Part shown: in pieces, positions 25,680-36,554 of the stretch | How positions within the stretch are numbered: the first letter of the stretch is position 1 | How the letters are laid out: each line of letters starts with the position of its first letter | Assembly: GCA_947462335.1 (NCBI GenBank) | Contig: OX381704.1 | Coordinates: 39,863,942-39,927,941, forward strand | Length of the DNA: 64,000 nt | Origin: Harmothoe impar | Taxonomy: Eukaryota > Annelida > Polychaeta > Phyllodocida > Polynoidae | Direction of reading: 5' to 3' | Notes under the pieces: model-generated | The model's input: only the letters and a program-made list of their open reading frames with translations | What the model was told of the DNA's origin: nothing | Databases searched by the model: none | Translations under genes and position numbers: made by a program

Positions 25680-26010
25680 ATAGCCCTTTAAGGATGGCAT
25701 ATTACTTCAACTGGACAGTACATGTAGTGCATTCGTGCATCATGCCTGCTATACCATAACCTACTGCTTGAACTACTGTCATGCATCATGACTCCTAGGC
25801 ACGTATCTTTAATGGTAGCTGACTTTCTACTATACAGCAATGCATTCATGCATCACATGCCTCCTAGACAACGTCTCTTTAAGGATTCTGCATCATGGCT
25901 CCTAGACAATGGACAGTGATGTTTTCATACATTATGAGTCTCAGACAATGGCCCTTTAAGAACGACATAGTCCTTCAACTGGACTCATGCATCATGACTC
26001 CCAGGCACCA
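25680..26010. repeat. Degenerate tandem repeat with GCATCATG..CTCCTAG and CCCTTTAAG
   Basis: The strings GCATCATGACTCCTAGGCA, CATCACATGCCTCCTAGACA, GCATCATGGCTCCTAGACAA and GCATCATGACTCCCAGGCAC recur at roughly 55- to 100-bp spacing, with CCCTTTAAG or CTCTTTAAGG between. Old, diverged repeat. Confidence 0.5.
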
Positions 26011-26127
26011 CCAGGACGAGGCATATGATGTTTGCACTTTACCAGAAGTCAGAACGGCGCCGGCATCTTGGATTAAGGAGTCACAACACAAATTTATGCT
26101 AGGTGATAACAATAAATCAACTTTTGA

Positions 26128-26415
26128 TAGTTCCTGAGGTTGTATATAATCACACCTGCCCCACCCCCCTAAAATGGACACAAGGAATGGTTCTATTGGT
26201 CAGTTGCTAATACAGCTGGTTGCCTAGCAACAGCGCTTCGAATTGGTTATCTGCCTAGCAACACACATTTCCATGGTCCTGAGGTTGATTATAATCATAC
26301 CTACCCCCCATAACATGGACCCAAGGAATTCAATGGTTCTATTGGTTTGCTGCTAATACAGCTGGTTGCCTAGCAACAGCTATTCTAATTGTTTATCTGC
26401 CTAGCATAGCGACAG
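26128..26415. repeat. 146-bp tandem duplication carrying X-box-like palindromes
   Basis: Two diverged copies (about 26128-26273 and 26274-26415) share TCCTGAGGTTG, ATGGTTCTATTGGT, GCTAATACAGCTGGTTGCC and TATCTGCCTAGCA. Each carries the exact palindrome GTTGCCTAGCAAC (26219-26231 and 26365-26377), which fits the RFX X-box form GTNRCC-N-RGYAAC, with a CCAAT box (ATTGG) about 20 bp upstream. Confidence 0.75.
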
Positions 26416-26697
26416 GTTAATTGATTAAAACAGAATGACGGAGCCACACTTCGTCGCACTGAGGCATTTTTTGTAATGAAACTTTTGGTATTGTATTTTT
26501 CAATATGATATTGATGTCCCATTTCTTTGTTTGTGGTGTCATTCTTGTCATATTGATCAAATGTATCTTCTCCAGCTATAGGCTCCCCTCACCCTGCCTT
26601 CATGATTTCCCTGGCTGCCTTGAAAGGCAGGACATCTCAACTGATGGAAAATTTGGTCAGAGGGCGGCTCCCTTAGAGTTAGACTCAGTGGAACTAA

Positions 26698-26803
26698 CTG
26701 ATCATTCCCGATGTGGAGGGGTTGGGCCGTGGGATCACTGCCCGAGGCCGTAGGCCGAGGGCAGTGATTCTAGGCCCAAACCCGACACTGAGGGGGTGAT
26801 CAG
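26698..26803. repeat. 106-bp imperfect palindrome
   Basis: CTGATCA at 26698 pairs with TGATCAG ending at 26803; GGGTTGGGCC pairs with GGCCCAAACCC; the core CACTGCCC...GGGCAGTG is exact. The dyad centre is between 26750 and 26751. Likely a foldback MITE. Flanking sequence at 26806 and 26925 (GGTTCTACCAA, TTGGTAGAACC) is also inverted, so a larger palindromic element may surround it. Confidence 0.7.
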
Positions 26804-28470
26804 GGTTCTACCAAAGCAATTTTATGATAATTGTCACTGTCAGATCACCTGCCCAGTGCCTCGTTTTGGTTAAGATAGGCGTCAATGGGATCACCCTGTC
26901 CAGCTGCCCACCGCCTTGGTAGAACCCTGAGTCAATAATCTCAGTGGATCTGGGGAAATGACAAGGGCCCTTTAATTCTGCTGAAAAGTACTGGGTAGTA
27001 GGAAAACGTCCCCTAAGGCCACTCAAAAAAAACTGGTTTGGGGGAAATACTTCTCTTTTTTTTTTACATTTTTGGTATCAAAATAAAGGTTATGTTGTCA
27101 ATGATGCAGTCAGCTAGGAAGAACTTGCATCACAACCACTTTCGCTAATACACTCAGAATTAATAAAATGTGAAAATTGATAGCGAAAAGTCTCAATTTC
27201 CCTATATATTTAAGCCTCAAGTAACACCAGCATGCCCCCAGGATTTAGAAACCAAATTCAATGAAGATGTTTCCCGGAAAGGGAATCAGTTTTTTTCCCC
27301 ATTCCTCCCGTTTGCGAGTACCCTATTTACAGTATGGCCCAAAGCCACGATGGCCGCCAAAAATGTTCTTTTTATTAGGGTTGTATGATAACTTTCATTG
27401 CGACCAATTTTATTCTGACAGTTGGGTGCTGTCAGAAAGAAAGTTATACTCAGTAAAATATTACTGGGTCATCGAATTTCACATACAGTACGCTCTTATA
27501 ACTATTTACGATTACATTTTTTTCCGATTGTTGAAATAATTAACTTTGAAATATTCCATAAAAAATATCATTTGATCGTCTGCTCCTTGCTTGTAGAAGT
27601 CACAGGATCCGTACTTTTTGTGGTTGATATAATTATTTTTACTCCAATTCTATGTAAATGCTCGCCTTTCTTTGGGGGACGACCTTTGAATTTAATTTAG
27701 ATTTAAATTTTGTTTATCATGATAAAAGGCAGCGTAATCTATTGATAGTCATTGATATGGATAACAGAACAGCGAAATCAACGGGTTAGGAGACAAGGAA
27801 ATATAAGATTTGGGTTTGTACATTTTTCCTCTTTTTATTTTCACTTCGCCGTGCATAACATTATACAGAGACCCCATAATAATGTCTTCCATGTGGATTT
27901 TCCCCAAGACTAGATAACATTTCCTTGGCACATACCTGGAATTTCCTTCTCAATCGTGGAATTTAGACTCACTACCACATCAATATATTCAATAAATTTG
28001 GCCAAATTTAGAGAGGGAAAAGTTAAAGGGGGGTCAAAATTAGACAAAACTTCCTACTGACATCACAAATTTAAAGAAGATCTTGCTTCCCTAGTATCTA
28101 CGTAATAATCTCTGCAGTAACAATCTGATCTCTTCGCTAACAATAAGAGGCGGTGGTACTGGCCTTCCGTCACTCAGCTAACAACAAGAGGATGGCCACA
28201 TCCTATAAGTATACAAAGGTGGAACTGTATAGATAGTAGATCGTTATAAAGGCTCCATAGGTACTCCAATGTTCTTATGCTGGTTTATCATACCTTATTT
28301 ATAAAATTAAAAAAAGAGTGAATAGTTGTAGAGTTTGTTAGGAATATCAAAATCGGTCGTAAGCACATGACACCCATTGTCAGAGCCATAGTTGTGTGAA
28401 TGGCTAGTGTCGATGATATCTATTCACAGTGCCTTCTTTAATGATAAGTAACTTCTGGCTGATACACAAT
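26804..28470. other. Intergenic DNA and creatine kinase 3' UTR
   Basis: AT-rich. The part next to 28470 is the 3' untranslated region of the minus-strand creatine kinase gene. No other gene recognised. Confidence 0.5.
27834..27839 (-). terminator. Candidate creatine kinase poly(A) signal
   Basis: TTTATT on the plus strand (AATAAA on the minus), about 630 bp after the stop codon. It is the nearest clear canonical signal; variants such as AATAAG near 28297 could be used instead. Confidence 0.3.
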
Positions 28471-28966
28471 TTACTTTTGTGCAGGCAGCAAGTCATCAAT
28501 GCTCTCTCCTGCCTCCAGCTTCTTCTCCATTTGAATGAGGAGGTCGAGCCCATCGATGAGGAACTGTACCAGTTCAACCTCAGAGAAGCCGAGACGGTCG
28601 GCGTTGGAGATGTCATAGGTGCCGCCGGTGGCCGCTGTGTCCACACCACCGGTACCACGCTTCTGGAGGCGCAGTTTGAGAAGGATATCGTTGAGGCGTT
28701 TCTCGTCCTTGGACAAGTTGGGGATCTTAATGTGCACACCAGCACGCAGCCCGGTGCCCAGGTTGCTGGGGCAGGTCAGCACGTAGCCCAGATGCTCGTT
28801 CCACATGTATTCCATTTCCTTTTCCTTCATCTTGTCCTCCACTTTGCCGATGCCTTCACAGAAGCGCTTGAAGACGGCGAGGATGTCGCCACCTTTCTGC
28901 ATGGAGATGAGGCGCATGTGGTCCTCCTCGTTCACCCACACCAGGAAGGTCTTCTCGTCGTTGTGC
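28471..28966 (-). CDS. CK: Creatine kinase coding exon 3 (C-terminal catalytic domain)
   Basis: 496 bp. The acceptor gtgcag precedes 28966 (minus strand) and the stop TAA is at 28473-28471. It carries NEED, the active-site Cys in [18 protein letters not shown], and the mobile loop [13 protein letters not shown]. It ends [10 protein letters not shown], close to vertebrate SIDDMIPAQK. Confidence 0.96.
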
Positions 28967-30270
28967 CTGCACGGAGAGAAGGCCACAGTTAGAGACACTG
29001 TCTGACACGAATACATATAGGCAGAGGCCAACCACCATTGACTCTATTCTGAAGAACGAGCAGAACTGATTATATTTACATTTGTTTATATTAACATGTA
29101 AAATGAAGAAATAATGTAGACCACCACTGGCGACTCCCTGAACCAGGAGATGAAAGGGTATGTGTTTCTATGTAGTATACATGAAGCACATGAGCATGTT
29201 TATAAATAGAAAGGTGTCTAATGATTAGATTTAATTGATCAGATCTTTAATACCAAATGATTCCAAACCCGAACATTTGTGATTATTTACACTACTACAG
29301 TTAAAAAGATTTTAAAATTAAAAAAAAAATAGAGATAAAAAAAAGCTTGAGAAGCTGTGCTCACCAGATGCCGCGTGCGTCGGGCCAGTCGCGGGCCATG
29401 CCGGCCGAGAGCAGCAGTGGGGAGACGGGCTTGTCGAACAGGAAGTGATCCTCAATGAGCTGATCCTGCTCCTCGTCAGTCATCTTGGACAGGGGGTAGT
29501 ACTTGCCCGAGAACTCGCCGTCCAGGGAGGCCAGGGCGTCAGTGACCACCTTCTCCACCTTGCGGCGCTCGGCCCGCGTGCAGTGTGGGGGCAGACAGAT
29601 GCCCTTGATGCTGCGGCCGGTGCGCACACGGGATGACAGCACGTACTTGTCGTCCAACACTCCGCCCGTGATCTTGGAGAAGTCCAGGTCCGTCTTGTGC
29701 TTGGCGTCAGGGGCATAGCCACCGTGCCGGCCGTCAATGATGGGGTCGAGCAGGTCCTTGAACACTTCATAGGTCTCCTCGTCTCCGGCCACGGCGCCCA
29801 CCGTGTAGATGAAGGGGTGACCTGCAGCACGCCAACAGTCACACTTATATTACAACATGTGCACCCCTGTATTCATTGCAACCCACAAAGAAGGCACACA
29901 CCAAGGTTCTTATCGACATTCAACTGTATGATAATCTTAGGGTCATAGATAAGCCGTGTTTTTTTTGTAACTGTACAGTACCAATTCCCGGACCAATACA
30001 TACAAGTATAACTGTATTTAGAATGGGTTTTTTTAAATCACTTTACACAGACACAAAACAGGTAGGATGTTACAAAAGTTGTCTATACACACCTGGGTTG
30101 TCGACACCTGTCTGGATGACCCCATCTATGGTGAAGCCGCTGGGTGTGGTCTTGTCCCTCAGGTCAGCATAGATCTTTGGAGTCATACATTTGGCCATCC
30201 AGTTGTTGTGCTTGGTGAGGTCTGGGTAATCCTCATCCGTGGGATAGTTCTTCTGGTTCTCGTTCGGCAT
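28471..30270 (-). CDS. CK: Creatine kinase, cytosolic type, complete (3 coding exons)
   Basis: Transfers phosphate between ATP and creatine, buffering ATP in muscle, nerve or sperm. Exons 30093-30270, 29365-29821 and 28471-28966 join to 1131 bp, 376 residues plus TAA (vertebrate cytosolic CK is about 381). Introns of 271 and 398 bp have GT/AG ends and split the Gly60 and Trp212 codons. Seen in the product: N-terminal [13 protein letters not shown] domain, creatine-binding loop GVDNPGHPF (56-63), nucleotide-binding SSRVRTGRS (122-130), [17 protein letters not shown] (224-227), active-site CPSN with Cys277, and flexible loop GTGGVDTAA (316-324). The specificity loops are of creatine kinase, not arginine kinase, type. 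No mitochondrial presequence is present, so the protein should be cytosolic. The start at 30270 follows an acceptor and an 18-base leader within the same exon; an upstream in-frame ATG lies in intron sequence. Confidence 0.96.
29365..29821 (-). CDS. CK: Creatine kinase coding exon 2
   Basis: 457 bp. The acceptor gctgcag precedes 29821 and the donor GTGAGC follows 29365. It encodes [20 protein letters not shown] through the ATP-binding [12 protein letters not shown] to [14 protein letters not shown]+C is much higher than in the flanking introns. Confidence 0.96.
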
Positions 30271-30288
30271 CTTGGCGCTGTTAGTTGA
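30093..30288 (-). CDS. CK: Creatine kinase first coding exon with 18-base leader
   Basis: Coding 30093-30270; 5' leader 30271-30288 after the acceptor tttgcag. The ATG context is AAGATGC. It encodes the N-terminal small domain [19 protein letters not shown]. The donor GTGTGT at 30092 is weaker than the others, but the split Gly codon is right. Confidence 0.93.
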
Positions 30289-30419
30289 CTGCAAAAGGAC
30301 AAAAACAATCTATTTTATAAACCTTTATCAAAGGGGCGCAGGTGACATCAAAAGTGTCTTGAATTGAATCAACTCATTTATGTGTAGCCCTCCTTACTAT
30401 TCCACAGAAAAGACCAATA

Positions 30420-30655
30420 ATAATGACGTTGTTTGAGTGTCCCCATGCCCCTCCTACCCACCTATCGTGCCGTCGTGTTAAAGCACCCCGGCGCTAATAA
30501 CTTTGGAGGGATGCATGCCCCCGGCGCTCATACAAGACATGCGCTTATTCAAAATCCATTTTGGTGCTAAAGAGTTACTTCAACAGCCCCATACCCCGGC
30601 GCTTATACAAGACCGGCGCTTATTCAAAACCTGGCGCTTAAACGCGACGGTACGG
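30420..30655. repeat. Dispersed-repeat fragment with GGCGCTTATACAAG motifs
   Basis: Contains CCCGGCGCTTATACAAG, CCGGCGCTTATTCAAAA, GGCGCTCATACAAG and GGCGCTTAAACGCGACGGTA, a short motif repeated four to five times with variation. Termini are not identified. Confidence 0.5.
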
Positions 30656-31002
30656 TATCTGATGGCCTAGACTAGAGTGTGTCTCTATGGCGTGTGTCAG
30701 CTAGCTACAAGACGCGGTGCAGACAGTGGCAGACAGACAGCAGTACACAGGCATGTCAGTGTACCTGTTTGTGAGCCACTCCCACGCACACTGCCTCCTG
30801 CGTGGAACAGCTCTGTCAGCTCTATATATGCTCTAGTACGGCCACTGGCCGGCCCTCCTGGTGACCGGCCCTCCAGTAGCTAGGTGTCTGCAGGGCACCC
30901 CTGACAGGTGTGCCGCCTGTCAGGCACCTGTCAGGTAGGTAGTACCAGCCGTGGGTGCCGTGAGTAGTACTGGGCACTGGGAGCAGCTCACACACAGTTA
31001 CC

Positions 31003-31100
31003 TTGAGTTGGTGTGAGCAGATGGCGGCAGGTGTGTGTCACTGCTGGGCAGGCTGCGGTGTCTCCGTCCCCACTCCCACACCATGCACGTCTCTGCTGCT
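31003..31100 (-). promoter_or_regulatory. Candidate alternative 5' UTR exon and promoter of creatine kinase
   Basis: On the minus strand the sequence ends CAACTCAAG followed by a good donor GTAACT at 31001; it is GC-rich and includes an AGATGGCGGC motif. Because the first coding exon begins with an acceptor at 30289, at least one upstream noncoding exon must exist; this is one of two candidates, and its 5' limit is a guess. Confidence 0.35.
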
Positions 31101-31232
31101 AAACCATACAGTAGATCTTAGACCCGGGCCTTGAACCACCATATATCACCGCCCCTGGTGGCTCAGCGTTCCCCTGACCTAGATCCTGGTCTGTCACAGG
31201 ACCGCACGACAAACACCCACCGATCGATGCCT

Positions 31233-31246
31233 GTTGCTATGGTAAC
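31233..31246. promoter_or_regulatory. Perfect RFX X-box upstream of creatine kinase
   Basis: GTTGCTATGGTAAC matches the X-box consensus GTHNYYATRRNAAC at every position. It lies 0.96 kb upstream of the creatine kinase ATG and about 0.2 kb upstream of a candidate first-exon donor. RFX factors bind such sites in promoters of ciliary and other genes. Confidence 0.55.
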
Positions 31247-32183
31247 GGGAGCTGGAGCAGGTCGGAGGCCCTCGGAGCGGTTGTGGAGTGCAGTGCTGGT
31301 GTGTGGGTCGCCGCTACATGTCGTGCTAAGTGCATGGCACCAAACGCCCATACAGCACATCTGTGGTGCTCACACTCACAATGCTGTAGTTGCGTGGGAT
31401 CTATTTGTGCTTGTTAGTATTTATATTTGTTATCCTAGAATCGTCATGGTTGGGATTCCATTCAAACTTTAACGTAGGAAACTAAATGGTTCAGATCTAG
31501 CACTAAATGTCTACAACATCCCCTCTCGCTCTATGCGCTCTACATACTGACATGCCACTCCCTGGTGGACGGAATATCTTGACGATTTCGTAGTAAATTC
31601 CTGCAAGAGCAGAAAAAAGGCGACATGTCTGCTATGCCTATGGTTTAGCAACTTGCCTAAATGTATCTAGAGAAACCGGGAGGATAGATGTGCTTGCCTT
31701 TAATATTGGCCGTAGAAGTAAAGAAAACGCATACCCCGGTACGCTGTTGTACTGGACTTGCCCAGGAAATCTAGATCCAAGCCCTGGGGATCCAGCTGCT
31801 TTAGTCCATTCTATACCCCTCCTCTTCCTACACAGGATACCCTATTGGACAGCTCCGATTGGATCATGTTTGCACCCTTGTGTCCGGTACAATGTATATA
31901 GTTACTCTAGAGTCCATATTTACCGAGTTACCTTGGTCCCCGTGGAGCTGAGTAATCGATTGACAATGCAATCTTACATAAACGTAGGTAACTATTGGTG
32001 GTACCGTACTTACTACATGACCTAGAAAGCACCGAGCTGCTCACACGATAAGGCTCAAAGGTCAGGGTAGGGATTCTTCACCGTTTTATAACACGCAGAC
32101 ACGGTATAGGTACCCTGTCAGCCTCCATGTCAGACTGCCATGTACAGGTGTACAATAGTAGCTGAGTGTCAGCGTGTGCTTAC

Positions 32184-32300
32184 CTGTGTGAGGTGCAGGG
32201 AGCGTGTGTACCTGGGTAGTAGCGTCTTGTGTCTAGAGAGGTGCTGCACCAACAGTTGACGCCACCAGACCATAGACCTGCTCCTCCACAGCTGTCCTCC
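32184..32300 (-). promoter_or_regulatory. Candidate 5' UTR exon of creatine kinase (distal)
   Basis: The minus strand reads CTGCACCTCACACAG then GTAAGC, a strong donor at 32183, about 1.9 kb upstream of the acceptor before the first coding exon. The upstream edge is not defined. Alternative to, or used together with, the candidate at 31003. Confidence 0.4.
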
Positions 32301-32394
32301 ACATCACACACGGCCAGGGAGAGATGGGCACACATCAGCTAACATGCACTCTCCAAAATTTAAAATGTTTTTTTTGCCGTTTTTTTTGTTACCC

Positions 32395-32480
32395 CTCCCC
32401 CGAATTGTGAACCGCTCCCCCCCCCCCCCCTCAGATAAAAAAAAAATTTAAAGTATTCTTTACCCCCCCCCCCCCACCCC
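32395..32480. repeat. Poly-C tracts
   Basis: Two long C runs (near 32408-32421 and 32463-32475) separated by A/T-rich sequence, in the upstream flank of creatine kinase. Such tracts are error-prone in assembly. Confidence 0.8.
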
Positions 32481-33188
32481 CTTTTGTGTTCTCTTTTTAC
32501 AGATGAGTTCTCGTTTCTTGTATTCTAATTCAGATAATGTATGTCGTAGCCATATTAGCACTCAACCTTTAACCCGAAAGGGCGCGGGGATTGTACAGAA
32601 CAAAAAACTACCAGGGCATCTGGCAGGAGGACGTTGTGGATGTGACCAAGTGTCCTAGTGCGCCAGTTGGGCTGACCCGGCCATCCCCGCTGTATAAACT
32701 AGACCTCTCGTCAAATATTAGCCAAGCCTGTGTCCGGGGCCTGTGTCTACCCCCAATGTAGTCATGTACCACACAGGGCCATGTTGGATAATATTGAACG
32801 CAGAGCTGAAGTCTAATACTTTGTACACCATAGTTCTGCGTTAACCGGGCAACTGCTCTATATTGGTTGATAGAACGCATTCTCAATCAGCCTACTAGTA
32901 TATTGAACTGGAACATACTACTGAAAGATTAATGAGCCATGATTTACTCCTATTCTATTCATTCAATTCTATTATTCACTTCTATCCTAGACATTAAAAT
33001 GCCCAAATCTTAAATAATGTGGAATCAAGATTGTATGTGAATGCTCGCCATGAATACAGCCTAGGCTACGTGTCTTTGATAGAAGTAGTTAATTAATGCA
33101 ATGCCACAAGGGGCAGTCGGACAATGACTCAGGTGAACTCCTGATATATTGGAATAGACTAGGCTTCAGCTCCATATGGTTGATGTTA

Positions 33189-33511
33189 GGGAGTGCTCAT
33201 TTTTTAACAACAGGGGGGGGGTGGTGGATTTGGGGGGGGGGGGTAAAAAATTTGGACCCCTTGACCGGGGGGGGGGGGTAAAAAATTCAGACCCCTCTTG
33301 GGGGGGGGGGGGGCAAAAAAATTCAACCTGTTTGGAGGGGAAAAGCCCGCGCGCTACTATGCTACAAAGGGGCGTGAACGCGCGCGATTTTCGGCCTGCC
33401 GGGGGGGGGGTAAAAAATTTCGACCCCTCTAGAGGGGGGGGTGAAAAAAATTCGCGCGCTCCGCGCCAAATCTCACCGCCCCCCCCCTGTTGTTAAAAAA
33501 TGAGCACTCCC
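33189..33511. mobile_element. PIF/Harbinger-like MITE, copy 1
   Basis: Inverted termini from GGGAGTGCTCATTTTTTAAC through AACAGGGGGG and their complement ending at 33511, flanked by TTA on both sides (33186-33188 and 33512-33514). A 3-bp TWA duplication and G-rich ends are the signature of the PIF/Harbinger superfamily. The 323-bp interior is poly-G with repeated GTAAAAAATT and GACCCCT motifs. Copy 2 is at 42704. Confidence 0.85.
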
Positions 33512-33514
33512 TTA

Positions 33515-35154
33515 TATTAGTATAATCGATTAGCAAGTTCAAACAAGACCATGGCGCTATTCGTGCCCAGTAACTCTATCCACATGTAGGCAGCAGATCA
33601 TTCTATCCATGACCAAAGTAGACCCCTCACAGTGCCAACGCTGAGGTTTTTGTAACGACTATCTGTGATACACATAGATCTAGCACAAAGTGTTACCTGG
33701 GTACCAATGTTATTAATGCTGTGGTAGTATATTAAACTGAGGCAACCTTCAATTGTGTTACATCAGATTATTTTTGTGATGCAAGCTTTACTATGCTGGA
33801 GGCATACTAATTCATTTCCTTCATATTACTTCATGAAAGAAAATAAATGAATGCAAAGGCCAATCCCATGGATTCTGTGCGATACAGCACAGACTCAACT
33901 CGTGAAGAATGATGCAAACGGAATTTATAGTTTCATATTTTATAAGGTTCTATAAACGGCATGCAAACTTTTTCCTTTTAGTTTCCCTTTTCTATAATTT
34001 CAGGCCATTCGATGAAGTGGAAAAGAGACAAGCCCTGCACAATAAGACTTGAATAAGTATATATCATGGATTCTCCATTATACATTTATACCGTCCATAA
34101 CATATGTCGACATGATTCACTTCAGACATAATGCTCAGCATGTCTGAAGGTTACCCCCTCCCCCAGTGCCGGTACCATGTAAGTGTGTCACAGGGCGGCC
34201 CCGTCACTAGGATACCAACATAGCATATCGTCATTGAAACCACATGACCTTGACTGCATTTGGTAATGTTTTAACAAAACCTTGATCTAGCCTACAACAG
34301 TCCCACTTAAAACAATTGGTTATTCAGCTAAATTATTAGAGAAAAATATGGACACTTTCTCCAATCAATAGATGATTAGATTCTACATTGCCCGACATCC
34401 CTCGTCTTATGCCAACTCGTCAATCAATTAAATGTCCTTAGAGTGCACCCTATGGACTTCGGAGGCAAAGTAGCCAATGCCCCAGGCTATTCTATAGCCT
34501 CCACGTGACCAGGGATCTAATTTCATGTTGACCAGGTAGACTAGAAAAAGAAAACTAAAATGAAGAAGTTTGTATGTTTCTAAAACGTTAAAATAGTCCA
34601 TGATAAAGTTCAGCAAAATGGCTGGGTTTATCACATTCCTAGGCTGAGGTGCAAGCCTATAGTATATACTCTAAAGGTACTATTTATTTTACAGCAGAAA
34701 ATAAGAAATGCACATTAGGAATGTCCACCAGGGAGCACTATAGTTGCAAAGCAGTGTTAAATACATGAAAAAAGGACCATCTTTGTATTGAATACAATAA
34801 TCTTCATTAAATGATTCCATCTTTGATGCTAACATTCTATGCTTGGAATGCAAAATGAATGAATTTTATGAGGAATTAGCACAGATGACACTTTCTGATT
34901 GCCATGGCAACAACCCTTGAAGCCGAAATTGGAGGTAATAATCCTAGTTTCTTAAAAAATCCAATCAGTTAGGTACGCGGAACTGAAAACATAACGCAAA
35001 CATTCCTCCTAGAACCAAATATTCTACAGACTAATAAATAGCGGTTTAAAACTATATCTATTTAAGAGTAACACCAATGTTAACTAAGGGAGTGGGCTAT
35101 GTCTGAATAACGTGTTATCTGATTATTGTATTTCCATTACATCTTGTGTTCAAA
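33515..35154. other. Intergenic DNA, no feature recognised
   Basis: AT-rich unique sequence between the MITE and the 128-bp satellite; no gene, RNA or repeat that I can support. Confidence 0.5.
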
Positions 35155-36450
35155 TTTTCCAAATTGTAATTTTGACCCAAAATATGGATTCTACACCCTC
35201 AATTACCCTAAAATCCATGTATTACACGAGGAAATCAGAGAATTTTGAGTATTTGGCGGCCATCTTGGCAGCCATCTTGGAATTTTCCAAATTGTAATTT
35301 TGACCCAAAATATGGATTCTACACCCTCGATAACCCTAAAATCCATGTATTACACAAGGAAATCAGACAATCTTGAGTTTCTGGTGGCCATCTTGGCAGC
35401 CATCTTGGAATTTTCCAAATTGTAATTTTGACCCAAAATATGGATTCTACACCCTCGATAACCCTAAAATCCATGTATTACACAAGAAAATCAGACAATC
35501 TTGAATTTTTGGCAGCCATCTTGGCAGCCATCTTGGAATTTTCCAAATTGTAATTTTGACCCAAAATATGGATTCTACACCCTCGATAACCCTAAAATCC
35601 ATGTATCACACAAGGAAATCAGACAATCTTGAGTTTCTGGTGGCCATCTTGGCAGCCATCTTGGAATTTCCCAAATTGTTATTTTGACCCAAAATATGGA
35701 TTCTACACCCTAGGAAACCCTAAAATCCATGTATTACACAAGACAATCAGACAATCTTGAATTTTTGGCAGCCATCTTGGCAGCCATCTTGGAATTTTCC
35801 AAATTGTAATTTTGACCCAAAACATGGATTCTACACCCTAGATAACCCTAAAATCCATGTATCGCACAAGGAAATCAGACAATCTTGACTTTTTGGCGGC
35901 CATCTTGGAATTTTCCAAATTGTAATTTTGACCCAAAATATGGATTCTACACCCTTGTTAACCCTAAAATCCATGTATCACACAAGGAAATCAGACAATC
36001 ATGAGTTTTTGGTGGCCATCTTGCCAGCCATCTTGGAATTTTCCAAATTGTAATTTTGACCCAAAATATGGATTCTACACCCTAGATAACCATGAAATCC
36101 ATGTATCACACAAGGAAATCAAACAATCTTGACTTTTTGGCGGCCATCTTGGCAGCCATCTTGGAATTTTCCAAATTGTAATTTTGACCCAAAATATGGA
36201 TTCTACACCCTAGATAACCATGAAATCCATGTATCACACAAGGAAATCAGACAACCTTGACTTTTTGGCGGCCATCTTGGCAGCCATCTTGGAATTTTCC
36301 AAATTGTGATTTTGACCCAAAATATGGATTCTAAACCCTAGATAACCCTAAAATCCATGTATCACACAAGGAAATCAGACAATCTTGAGTTTTTGGTGGC
36401 CATCTTGGCAGCCATCTTGGAATTTTCCTAATTGTAATTTTGATCCAAAA
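35155..36450. repeat. 128-bp tandem satellite with doubled CCATCTTGG motifs
   Basis: Ten units plus a partial eleventh. Starts of the TTTTCCAAATTGTAATTTTG landmark are at 35155, 35283, 35411, 35539, 35667, 35795, 35911, 36039, 36167, 36295 and 36423, so the period is 128 bp except one 116-bp unit that lost 12 bp. Each unit carries two CCATCTTGG motifs in GGCGGCCATCTTGGCAGCC context, matching the YY1 core CCATNTT, about 20 sites in all. Copies are highly similar. Confidence 0.97.
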
Positions 36451-36554
36451 CAAGGAAGGGCTTGAGGGCTAAAATGTAGTGTTCTTAGTCGAATGTCGCG
36501 GGACATAAATAATCTCGTCGAGAGTGGATCCTCTTTTTTCGACTTTTTTCGGAC

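Noticed and set aside
28429..28992. 187-codon plus-strand ORF
   Set aside because: Exact shadow of the creatine kinase third exon on the opposite strand.
29480..29842. 120-codon minus ORF rich in Arg/Thr/Ser
   Set aside because: Out-of-frame shadow of creatine kinase exon 2, caused by its high G+C.
28471..30270. Arginine kinase
   Set aside because: The specificity loops GVDNPGHPF and [11 protein letters not shown] and the C-terminus [10 protein letters not shown] are of creatine kinase type.
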